DNA from: Bog-793 sp963823945
GTDB taxonomy: Bacteria; Actinomycetota; Acidimicrobiia; Acidimicrobiales; Bog-793
Direction of reading: 5' to 3'
Assembly: GCA_963823945.1 (NCBI GenBank)
Contig: CAWGNK010000005.1
Span: 248,001 to 312,000, forward strand
Length of the DNA stretch: 64,000 nucleotides
The stretch's first letter is position 1. Each line of letters starts with the position of its first letter. A program made the translations under genes and the position numbers. Positions 25,327 to 33,304 of the stretch are shown here, piece after piece. The notes beneath the pieces are model-generated. The model was not told the origin of the DNA, made no database searches, and worked only from the letters and a program-made list of their open reading frames with translations.

Positions 25327-25522
25327 GCTGTCCATCCAATACACGAAGTCACAATTCCTCACGGTCGGTGAGGTCGCGCAGATGCTGCGCATCTCGAACA
25401 TGACCGTCTACCGGCTCATCAGTTCCGGGCAGCTGCCCGCGGTGCGCGTCGGCAAGTCCTACCGGCTGCGGGAAGAGGACGTCGACGGCTACCTCGCCGC
25501 ACGCTTCACCGAGGCGGGCTAG
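25319..25522 (+). CDS. excisionase-family helix-turn-helix DNA-binding protein
   Basis: 67-aa protein with a MerR-like/excisionase HTH: FLTVGEVAQMLRISNMTVY then GQLPAVRVGKSYRLREEDV. Similar small proteins, sometimes compared with BldC, are common in actinobacterial chromosomes as regulators and are also encoded by phages. The GTG at 25319 overlaps the end of proC and lies only one base after GGAGAGG, so a CTG at 25328 is an alternative start. An IS110 element begins just after its stop codon. The regulatory target is unknown. Confidence 0.8.
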   Translation: MIELSIQYTKSQFLTVGEVAQMLRISNMTVYRLISSGQLPAVRVGKSYRLREEDVDGYLAARFTEAG

Positions 25523-25543
25523 ATATCCCACGGCCCGAAGATG

Positions 25544-26767
25544 TCAAGCGGCCTCGGTGAGTTGGCTCTCTGCGCGGTGGCCCCAGGCGGTGTGCTCGTC
25601 GTAGAAACTGCCGTTGGCAAGACAGCCGTGGAGGATGCCGACGAGCCGGTTGCCGAGGGCCCTCAGCGCCGCATGGTGGGTGTCGCCGGCTTTCCGGTGG
25701 GCGTCGTAGAAGGCGCGGGCCCCCGGCGACGCGGTGAGGCTCGCAAAGGCCCACAGGTAGATCGCGTCGGCGAGGCGCATGTTGCGGGCGTAGCGGGCGA
25801 GCACGACGCGCTTGGTGCCCGACGCGCGGGTGATCGGCGACGTGCCGGCGTAGTTCTTGCGAGACTTGGCACTGGCGTAACGGTCCGGGTCATCCCCGAA
25901 CTCGCCGAGCACCCGGGCGCCGAGGATGGTCCCCAGTCCTGGTAGGGAACGGACCACCCCGGCGGCCGGGTGCAGCTCAAAACCCGCTTCCAGCTGGCGC
26001 GCGAGCTTCGTGATCTCGGCATTCATCGTCGAGATCACCGCCACCGACGCCTGGACCGAGGCACCCATCGCGCTCGCCACCAGGGCGGAGCCCTCGAGCT
26101 GGGGGGCGCGCAGTGCCGCCTGGATCTCTCGGGCTCGCTCGTCGATCCGGCGCTGCCGCCCGCCACGGCGCAGTGCCGAGGCGATTCTTGCGAGCGAAAG
26201 CGCCGCACCGAGGCTCGGGGTCGGCGCGACTACCAGCACCTCGGTGGCATCAGCGCTCGCCAGGTCGTCAAAGGCCACGAGCGCCGCCGGGTAGAACTCC
26301 CGCAGCGTCGAGCGCAGTGCGTTGGCCTGCCGGCCTCTCGACCAGATCATCGACTGGTGGGCTCGGGCGAGGACCTTCACCGCCGCGACGACATCGGAGT
26401 CACCGGCGACGGGGCGGTGGTTGTGCCGATCGGTGCGGACCATGTCGGCCAGCGCCTTGGCGTCACCGGGATCGGACTTCGCGCCCGAGCTCGAGTGGCG
26501 GTCCCGATAGCGCGAGGTCGACATCGGGTTGACGGCGAACACGAGGTAGCCCGCGGCCACGAGCGCCGCGACGAACAGGCCCCGGTCGGTCTCGATCCCG
26601 ACGATCACCTCGCGCGGCTCTTCGACATGCGCACCGACGAGCTCGTGGAAACGGGCGATCCCCTCGACGCCCTCGGGCAGCCGGCCTCCCCCGAGGCGCC
26701 TACCCTCTGCGTCCTCGACGTGCACGTCGTTGTGGGCCTCGGCCCAGTCCACTCCGACAAAGATCAT
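25544..26767 (-). CDS. IS110-family transposase (DEDD recombinase)
   Basis: 407-aa, apparently full-length. The N-terminal RuvC-like domain starts IFVGVDWAEAHNDVHV (first Asp), with the central Glu in VIVGIETDRG and KSDPGDAKALADMV (paired Asp). A middle coiled coil is followed by the C-terminal Tnp/transposase-20 domain with GVVRSLPGLGTILGARVLGEFG and the serine-bearing KNYAGTSPITRASG. IS110 enzymes recombine DNA using both the DEDD and Ser centres, guided by a bridge RNA from the element end. No frameshift or stop, so it could be active. ATG at 26765-26767. Confidence 0.95.
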   Translation of the reverse strand: MIFVGVDWAEAHNDVHVEDAEGRRLGGGRLPEGVEGIARFHELVGAHVEEPREVIVGIETDRGLFVAALVAAGYLVFAVNPMSTSRYRDRHSSSGAKSDPGDAKALADMVRTDRHNHRPVAGDSDVVAAVKVLARAHQSMIWSRGRQANALRSTLREFYPAALVAFDDLASADATEVLVVAPTPSLGAALSLARIASALRRGGRQRRIDERAREIQAALRAPQLEGSALVASAMGASVQASVAVISTMNAEITKLARQLEAGFELHPAAGVVRSLPGLGTILGARVLGEFGDDPDRYASAKSRKNYAGTSPITRASGTKRVVLARYARNMRLADAIYLWAFASLTASPGARAFYDAHRKAGDTHHAALRALGNRLVGILHGCLANGSFYDEHTAWGHRAESQLTEAA

Positions 26768-26990
26768 CTGAGTCCTCCCCTCGATGGCACCAGCGTCGAG
26801 CCCGAGGGCTCCAGCAGCTTCCTAATGGTTCAGTGCTCGAGGCACGACATCCCACCAGCCGTCGAAGGAGACCTCACCGACCGACCGGGGCACGATCTAG
26901 CCCTAGGGCTCGAAGCCCTGGCGGACCCAGTGCTCACCGGTCGGTGGCTCGGTTGACCAGCCTCGCTCGCTGATCAGGCGAGGTGGTCGA
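26768..26990 (-). ncRNA. candidate bridge-RNA-bearing noncoding end of the IS110 element
   Basis: About 220 bases upstream of the transposase. They hold several perfect hairpins: GAGCCC/GGGCTC at 26799-26812, AGGGCT/AGCCCT at 26905-26919 inside a 9-bp stem ACCGACCGG (26880-26888) with CCGGTCGGT (26937-26945). Known IS110-group bridge RNAs arise from exactly this end and fold into guide loops. Structure is seen; identity and strand are inferred. Confidence 0.35.
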
Positions 26991-27153
26991 TCCCCATTAG
27001 GCAAGCTCTCCACGCCCTCTGACCGGGCGGCGATGCCGTCCGGCCCGGTGAGCAACCCGATGAGATCGGATCCCGGTGGCCGCTTCGCGGGCCGGCGCCG
27101 GGTCGCGCGAACCGGGACGCCGAGCGTTGTCGAGTTCGCGACTCGTCGTTAGC

Positions 27154-27875
27154 GTGCATGAGGTGGTGAGGGACGAGAGCGCTCGCCTGCGCAGTCGGAT
27201 CCCCGGGCCCACCGTCGCGCGCCTGCCGCTCTACCACCGGGCGCTCTCGGTGATGGTCGAGCGCGGCATCACGCACGTGTCGTCGTCCGAGCTCGCCGGG
27301 GTCGTCGGCGTGAACCCGGCGACGTTGCGCCGTGACCTGTCACGCTTCGGGACCTACGGGACGCGCGGGAGCGGCTACGAGGTACCCCACCTGCTCGCCC
27401 GGGTCGACGGGGCCCTGGCGCTCGACCGGGACTGGCCGGTCGCGATCGTCGGCATCGGCAATCTGGGCCAGGCGCTCGTCCACTCGCGCGGCTTTCGTTC
27501 GGGCGGCTTCCGGGTCGCCGTGCTCGCCGACGTCGACCCGGCGGTGGTCGGCACGATGCTCGACGGGATCGTCGTCGAGCACACCGAACGGCTTCCCGAA
27601 GCGTGTGCCGCGAGAAGGTTCGGATCGGCGTGATCACGACCCCCGCCAGTGCGAGCCAGTCGGTCGCGGAGAAACTCGTCGCCGCCGGGGTGCAGTCGAT
27701 CCTCAACTTCGCGTCGGTCGTGCTGGCGCTCCCGGCGGGCGTGACCGTCCGCCAGGTCGACCTCGCCGCCGAGCTCCAGGTGCTCGCCTTCTACCATTCC
27801 CGCCCCGCCGGCGGTGCCGTCGTTTCCGGGGCGGAGGGCGAGTCCGGGACCGCCGCCGTCGAAATCAGCCCGTAG
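27154..27875 (+). pseudogene. rex: redox-sensing transcriptional repressor Rex (frameshifted)
   Basis: Rex binds NADH or NAD+ and represses respiratory genes when NADH is low. N-terminal winged HTH: RLPLYHRALSVMVERG, SSSELAGVVGVNPATLRRDLSRFG. The Rossmann domain begins VAIVGIGNLGQALV. Near 27600 the frame shifts by -1: the first frame stops at 27633, while the rest of the domain (KVRIGVITTPASASQSVAEKL to LAAELQVLAFYHS) is intact in the next frame to 27875. One extra base near 27600 restores a normal Rex. GTG at 27154 is a plausible start but upstream GTGs are possible. Position before hemA is the classic actinobacterial order. Probable sequence error rather than true loss. Confidence 0.85.
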
Positions 27876-27962
27876 AGTCTGGGCGACAACCGGGCGGAGC
27901 GCGCCGCCGGCCACGGGCCGGCCGCCGCGGTCGTCTCGGGACTGGGCCCCCTGGACGAGGAG

Positions 27963-29231
27963 GTGAGTGTGCCGGTCGTCGTGGTCGGTCTCCACGAGCG
28001 GGACGCACCACTCGAGGTGCTGGAACGCCTGGCGTTCTCCGCCGAGGAGCTGCCCAAGGCGCTCGCCGGACTGGGCGACAGCCCGCACCTCTCGGAGGCC
28101 GTCGTCCTGTCGACGTGCATGCGCACCGAGGTCTACGCCGTCGCCGAGCGGTTCCATGACGGCGTCGACGACATCCAGCACTTCCTGGGCGAACGGCTCG
28201 ACGACCCGGCGGGCCTCGCCGCGTCGCTCGTCGTCAGCTACGACGGGCCCGCCGTGCGGCACGTGTTCGAGGTGGCGTCGGGAATCGACTCGCCCGTCCT
28301 CGGCGAGGGCGAGATCCTCCGGCAGGTGCGCGCCGCCCACGAGATCGCCCGCCACGAGGGGGCCGCGGGCCCCGTGCTCGACGGTCTGTTCCGCCACGCC
28401 GTCGGGGTCGGCAGGCGGGCCCGGGCCGAAACGGGGATCGCCCGAGGCGTCACCTCGCTCGCCCACGTCGCCGTGGCGCTCGCGGCCGGCCAGCTCGGGG
28501 GGTCGCTCGCCGGCCGCAGGGTCGTCGTCGTCGGGGCGGGCGAGGTGGGCGAGGAGATCGTCGACGCCCTGGCCGGGGCGGGCGATCCCGCCGACCTGGT
28601 CGTCGTGAGCCGCGACCGTCGCAAGGCGGAGGCGCTGGCAGGCGCGCACCACGGACGCGGCGCCGCGCTCAGCGAGCTGAAGGCGGCGCTCGCCGGCGCC
28701 GACGTGCTGTTCTCGGCGACGGCCGCCCCCGGGATCCTGCTCGGGCCCGAGGACCTGCAGCGGGCTCGCGCCTCGGCCCCGCTCCGGCCCCTCCTCGTCG
28801 TCGACGCCGCCGTGCCCCGCGACGTGGACCCCGCCGTCGCGTCGTTGCCTGATGTCACGCTGCGCGACGTCGACGACCTGCGCGCCCTCGCCGAGCGCTC
28901 GATGGCGACGAGGCGGGCCGAGATCGACCGCGTCCAGGTGATCATCGACGAGGAGCTCGACCGGTACTTCCTCGCCGCCCGGAGCCGGGCGGCGGCCCCG
29001 GTCGTCGCCGCGCTGCACGACCACGCCGAGCAGATCCGCGCCGGCGAGCTGGCGAGGATCAGCTCCGTGCTGGCACGCCTCGGCGAGGACGAACGGGCCG
29101 CCGTCGAGTCGGCGACGCGCCGGATCGTCGCCAAGCTCGTCCACGAGCCGACCGTCCAGGTGAAGCGGGCGGCCGGTTCCCCCCGCGGGGAGCGTCTCGC
29201 CGAGGCGCTGCGCGCGCTGTTCGGCCTGTAG
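27963..29231 (+). CDS. hemA: glutamyl-tRNA reductase
   Basis: First committed step of C5-pathway haem synthesis: NADPH reduces glutamyl-tRNA to glutamate-1-semialdehyde. 422 aa. Catalytic Cys52 is in LSTCMRTEVYAV (usually STCNRTE, so the Asn is Met here), the substrate region GEGEILRQVRAAHEIA is complete, and the NADPH Rossmann motif is VVVVGAGEVGEEIV. A dimerisation helix forms the C-terminus (LVHEPTVQVKRAAGSP). GTG start at 27963 is the in-frame one that gives the known N-terminus; GAGGAGG lies close upstream. It heads the hem genes after rex. Confidence 0.95.
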   Translation: MSVPVVVVGLHERDAPLEVLERLAFSAEELPKALAGLGDSPHLSEAVVLSTCMRTEVYAVAERFHDGVDDIQHFLGERLDDPAGLAASLVVSYDGPAVRHVFEVASGIDSPVLGEGEILRQVRAAHEIARHEGAAGPVLDGLFRHAVGVGRRARAETGIARGVTSLAHVAVALAAGQLGGSLAGRRVVVVGAGEVGEEIVDALAGAGDPADLVVVSRDRRKAEALAGAHHGRGAALSELKAALAGADVLFSATAAPGILLGPEDLQRARASAPLRPLLVVDAAVPRDVDPAVASLPDVTLRDVDDLRALAERSMATRRAEIDRVQVIIDEELDRYFLAARSRAAAPVVAALHDHAEQIRAGELARISSVLARLGEDERAAVESATRRIVAKLVHEPTVQVKRAAGSPRGERLAEALRALFGL

Positions 29232-29283
29232 TGAGCGCGAGTCGGGGCGCCGGCCGATCGCGGGAGCCCTCCGGGGGCGGGCC

Positions 29284-30993
29284 GTGAGGGCGCTGCGGCT
29301 TGCCACGCGGGGCAGCCCGCTCGCCCTCGAGCAGGCTCGCCGGGTCCAGGCCCGCCTGGCGGCGGTGCACGCCGGCCTGCCGACGGAGCTCGTCGTCGTC
29401 GAGTCCGGCGGAGACCTGCACGCCGGCACCCCGATCCACTCGCTCGGGGGATCGGGGGTGTTCGTCGCCGAGATCGAGCAGGCCGTGCTCGCCGGCCGTG
29501 CCGACGTCGCCGTCCATTCCCTGAAGGACCTCCCGTCGTCTGCCCTGCCGGCGGGACTCGTGCTCGCCGCCACACCGGAGCGCCTCGACGTGCGCGACGC
29601 CCTCGTCGGCCGGACGCTGGCGCGGCTCGCCCCCGGGGCGGTCGTCGCGACGGGCGCCGTCCGGCGGCGCGCCCAGCTGGCCTGGTTGCGCCCGGACCTG
29701 TGCTTCGCCGAGCTGCGCGGCTCGATCGCGACGCGCCTCGGCCGGGTGCCGCCGGCCGGGGCCGTCGTCGTCGCCGTGGCGGCGCTCGAACGCCTGGGGC
29801 TCCTCGACCGGGCGGCCGAGATCCTGCCGACGGCGGTGATGCTCCCGCAGGTCGGCCAGGGCGCGATCGGCCTGCGCTGCCGGGAGGACGACGCCGCGAC
29901 GATCCTGCTCGTCTCCGCGATCGACGACCCCCTGGTCGCCCGGGCGGTCGCCGCCGAGCGCGCCTTTCTCGCCCGCCTCGGCGTCGGCTGCGACGCGCCG
30001 GTGGGTGCCCACGCGACCTGCGACTCGCTCACCGGGCCCGTGACGCTCGACGGGTTGCTCGCCCGCGAGGACGGGCACGTGCTCGTCCGCCGGCAGCTGA
30101 CCGGCGACGACCCCGTCGAGCTCGGCACCGCGCTCGCCGGGCACCTGCTCGACGACGAGGGCGGTCGCTCGCTCGGTGCGCCGTTCGACGGCGGATCCGC
30201 CACGGCCACCAGGGCGGGCGGGCCGCTGTCGGGCTGGCGCGTGGTGGTCACCCGGCCCGCCGCCCAGGCGCCGCCGCTCGTAGCGGCGCTCGTCGCCCGG
30301 GGGGCCGAGGTCGTGGAGCTGGCGACGATCAGCCTCGAGGATCCGGCCGACGGGGGTGCGGCGCTGCGCGCCGCGGCCCGCGAGGTTGCCGGTTTCGACT
30401 GGGTGGTGTTCACCTCGGCCAACGCCGTCGCGCGGCTCTTCGCCGTGATCCCCGACGCGCGGGCACTTGGGGCCGTGCGGGTCGCGGCGATCGGTGCCGG
30501 CACGGCGAGGGCCCTCGCCGACCGGGGGGTCGAGGTCGAGCTCGTGCCCGACCGTTACGTCGCCGAGGCGCTCGTCGCCCGGTTCCCGCCGGCGCCCGCC
30601 GGCGGGCGGGTGCTGCTGCCCCGGGCGGCGGTGGCGCGCGAGGTCCTGCCCGAGGGGCTGCGCCGGCTCGGCTGGGAGGTGGAGGTCGTCGAGGCGTACC
30701 GGACGGTGCCCTCGGTGCCGTCCCCGGCGGCGCTCGAGGCGTCCCGGGGGGCCGACGCGGTGGTGTTCACCTCGTCGTCGACGGTTGACGGGTACCGGCG
30801 GCTCGTCGCCCCGGGCGACATCCCGCCGGTCGTCGTGTCGATCGGGCCGGTGACGTCGGCGACGCTGGCCGCCGCCGGCATCGCGCCCACGGTCGAGGCC
30901 GGTGTGCACTCTGGTGGCGGGCTCGTCGACGCCCTCGTCGCGTGGGCGGTCGCCCACCCGCGGCCCCGGGACGCCGGCCGGGCGGCGTCGTAG
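29284..30993 (+). CDS. hemCD: fused hydroxymethylbilane synthase / uroporphyrinogen-III synthase
   Basis: 569-aa bifunctional protein. Residues 1 to about 295 are HemC (porphobilinogen deaminase): RLATRGSPLALEQA, DVAVHSLKDLP, and the dipyrromethane-cofactor cysteine in LGVGCDAPVGA. After an acidic linker, about 313-560 is HemD (GWRVVVTRPAAQAPPLVAAL, FTSANAVARLF, VVFTSSSTVDGY), which cyclises hydroxymethylbilane to uroporphyrinogen III. HemC-HemD fusions are known and would channel the unstable intermediate. GTG start at 29284. Lies between hemA and hemB, so substrate and product steps are adjacent. Confidence 0.95.
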   Translation: MRALRLATRGSPLALEQARRVQARLAAVHAGLPTELVVVESGGDLHAGTPIHSLGGSGVFVAEIEQAVLAGRADVAVHSLKDLPSSALPAGLVLAATPERLDVRDALVGRTLARLAPGAVVATGAVRRRAQLAWLRPDLCFAELRGSIATRLGRVPPAGAVVVAVAALERLGLLDRAAEILPTAVMLPQVGQGAIGLRCREDDAATILLVSAIDDPLVARAVAAERAFLARLGVGCDAPVGAHATCDSLTGPVTLDGLLAREDGHVLVRRQLTGDDPVELGTALAGHLLDDEGGRSLGAPFDGGSATATRAGGPLSGWRVVVTRPAAQAPPLVAALVARGAEVVELATISLEDPADGGAALRAAAREVAGFDWVVFTSANAVARLFAVIPDARALGAVRVAAIGAGTARALADRGVEVELVPDRYVAEALVARFPPAPAGGRVLLPRAAVAREVLPEGLRRLGWEVEVVEAYRTVPSVPSPAALEASRGADAVVFTSSSTVDGYRRLVAPGDIPPVVVSIGPVTSATLAAAGIAPTVEAGVHSGGGLVDALVAWAVAHPRPRDAGRAAS

Positions 30994-31003
30994 GCTCGCC
31001 ACG

Positions 31004-32020
31004 ATGCCGGAGCGCCACGACGTGTTCGCGACGGCGGGGTTCCCGGACCGCCGGCTCCGCCGGCTCCGCCGGACGCCGGCGCTGCGCCGGCTCGTCGCCG
31101 AGACCCACGTCGTCGTCGACGACCTCGTCGCGCCCGTGTTCGTCCGGGAGGGAATCGACGCCCCCGTGGCGATCGCCTCCCTGCCGGGCGTCGTCCAGCA
31201 CACGGTGGGATCGCTCGTCGCCGAGGCCCGCGAGCTCGCCGGGCTCGGCGTCCCGGCGCTCGTCGTGTTCGGGGTGCCCCTGTCCAAGGACGCCGTCGGC
31301 TCGGGTGCCTCCGACCGCGGCGGGATCGTCCAGGTCGCCCTGCGGGCCCTGCGGGACGCCGTCGGGGACGAGCTCGTCCTCATCGCCGACTGTTGCCTCG
31401 ACGAGTACACCGATCACGGCCACTGCGGCGTCCTCGACTCCGGCGGCCGGGTCGACAACGACGCGACGATCCGCCGCTACGCCGAGGTGGCCGTGGCGCA
31501 GGCCGAGGCCGGCGCCGACCTGGTCGCGCCGTCCGGGATGATGGACGGCCAGGTCGCGGCCATCCGCGCGGCCCTCGACGGGGCGGGGTACCCCGACACG
31601 GCGATCCTCGCCTACGCGGCGAAGTACGCCTCCGCCCTCTACGGGCCGTTCCGTGAGGCGGTCGACGTGGAGATCGCCGGCGGCGGGAACCGCCGCGACT
31701 ACCAGCTCGATCCCGCCAACGGCCGGGAGGCGCTCGCCGAGGTGCGACTCGACCTCGCCGAGGGGGCCGACATCGTGATGGTGAAGCCCGCCCTGCACTA
31801 CCTCGACGTGCTCGCGGACGTGAAGCGCTCGGTCGACGTGCCGGTGGCGGCGTACCACGTGAGCGGGGAGTACGCGATGCTCGCCGCCGCGGCCGCCCTC
31901 GGCGTGGTCGACCGGGACGCGGCGACGATCGAGACGCTCCTCGCGATCAAGAGGGCGGGCGCCGATTTCATCCTCACCTACCTCGCCCGGTCGGCCGCCG
32001 AACTGCTCGGCGGGAGGTAG
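31004..32020 (+). CDS. hemB: delta-aminolevulinic acid dehydratase (porphobilinogen synthase)
   Basis: 338-aa enzyme that condenses two 5-aminolevulinate molecules to porphobilinogen. The two Schiff-base lysines are visible in YAAKYASALYGPFREA and IVMVKPAL. The metal-binding loop reads ADCCLDEYTDHGHCG: compared with the zinc type (C-x-C-x7-C), the first and third Cys (131 and 141) are kept but the middle one is Asp133, a mixed set. ATG at 31004 starts the typical N-terminus (MPERHDVF). It sits 11 bases after hemCD and 5 before hemL, so it is within one operon. Confidence 0.95.
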   Translation: MPERHDVFATAGFPDRRLRRLRRTPALRRLVAETHVVVDDLVAPVFVREGIDAPVAIASLPGVVQHTVGSLVAEARELAGLGVPALVVFGVPLSKDAVGSGASDRGGIVQVALRALRDAVGDELVLIADCCLDEYTDHGHCGVLDSGGRVDNDATIRRYAEVAVAQAEAGADLVAPSGMMDGQVAAIRAALDGAGYPDTAILAYAAKYASALYGPFREAVDVEIAGGGNRRDYQLDPANGREALAEVRLDLAEGADIVMVKPALHYLDVLADVKRSVDVPVAAYHVSGEYAMLAAAAALGVVDRDAATIETLLAIKRAGADFILTYLARSAAELLGGR

Positions 32021-32024
32021 CCCG

Positions 32025-33300
32025 GTGCGCGCCCAGCAGAGCTCGGCGCTCTGGGCCCGGGCGACCGCCGTGATCCCCGGGGGGGTCAACTCGCCGGTGC
32101 GGGCGTTCGGCTCGGTGGGCGGCGAGCCGTACTTCGTCGCCGCGGCGGACGGTGCCTACCTGACCGACGTCGACGGGAACCGCTACATCGACTACGTGCA
32201 GTCCTGGGGCGCCTCGATCCTCGGCCACGCCCACCCCGCCGTCGTCGACGCCGTGGCGTCGGCGGCCGCGCGGGGCACGACGTACGGCGCGCCCACCGAG
32301 TCCGAGGTGGCGCTCGCCGAGAAGATCGCGGCGGCCATCCCGGGTTGCGAGATGGTGCGGCTCGTCTCGTCGGGCACCGAGGGCGCGATGACGGCGATCC
32401 GGATCGCGCGCGGCGCGACGGGGCGCGAGCCGCGTCGTGAAGTTCGCCGGCTGCTACCACGGGCACAGCGACGCCCTGCTCGCCAGCGCCGGGAGCGGGG
32501 TCGCGACGCTCGGTCGGGTGGACTCGGCGGGCGTGCCCGCCGGCGCCGTCGAGGCGACCGTCGTCGCGCCCTACAACGCCGTGCCGCTGCTCGACGAGCG
32601 GGTGGCCTGCGTCATCGTCGAGCCGGTGGCGGCGAACATGGGGCTCGTCGCCCCGGCGCCGGGCTTCCTTGCGGGCCTGCGCCGGGCCTGCGACGAGGTG
32701 GGCGCGCTGCTCGTCTTCGACGAGGTGATCTCGGGGTTCCGGATCGCGCCGGGCTGCGCCGCGGCGCGCTTCGGGGTGCAACCGGACCTGTACTGCCTCG
32801 GCAAGGTCGTCGGCGGGGGCCTGCCGCTCGCCGCCGTCGCCGGCGCCGCCGCCGTGATGGAGCTCCTCGCGCCGGTCGGCCCCGTCTACCAGGCCGGCAC
32901 GCTGGCGGGGAACCCGCTCGCCACGGCGGCCGGCCTCGCCGTCCTGGAGCTGCTCGGGCCCTCGGTCTACGACGAGCTGGAGCGCACGGTCGCGCGACTC
33001 GCGGCCGGGATCGGGGGCGCGCTGGCCGACGCGGGCCTCGCCGCCCAGGTGCCGGTCTGTTCCACGCTGTGCGGGGTGTACTTCGCCGCCGCGCCGGTCA
33101 CCGACTACGAGGGGGCCCGACGCGCCGCCGCCTGCGGCGGGTACGCGCGCTTTTTCCGGGCGATGCTCGCCAGGGGGGTGGCGCTGGCGCCGAGCCCGTA
33201 CGAGGTGATGTTCTGCTCGCTCGCCCACGGCGAACGCGAGGTCGAGGCGACGCTGTCGGCCGCCGCCGCCGCCGCCCGCGAGGTCGCCGCGGCCCGCTGA
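32025..33300 (+). pseudogene. hemL: glutamate-1-semialdehyde 2,1-aminomutase (frameshifted)
   Basis: PLP enzyme making 5-aminolevulinate from the HemA product. The first frame gives RATAVIPGGVNSPVRAFGSVGG and runs to RIARGATGRE; the frame then shifts at the CC at 32430-32431, and KFAGCYHGHSDALLASAGSG, the PLP-lysine motif DLYCLGKVVGGGLPLAAV and the remainder run to 33300. Deleting one C restores a full-length HemL. GTG start at 32025, seven bases after GGGAGG, five bases after hemB. Because this step is needed for haem in a genome with haem-based respiration, a sequence error is more likely than real inactivation. Confidence 0.88.
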
Positions 33301-33304
33301 CGGG

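Larger units (their letters stand above)
25523..26990 (-). mobile_element. IS110-family insertion sequence
   Basis: Comprises the transposase gene and its noncoding upstream end. IS110 elements lack terminal inverted repeats, so exact ends cannot be set by eye: the left limit is at or after the HTH stop (25522) and the right limit is estimated before the rex control region. No target duplication is expected or seen. Confidence 0.7.

Noticed and set aside
27375..30503. Very long minus-strand open frame (over 1000 codons) opposite rex-hemA-hemC
   Set aside because: Arg/Ala/Ser-rich composition of a GC-rich shadow; the plus strand encodes well-conserved enzymes across the same bases.
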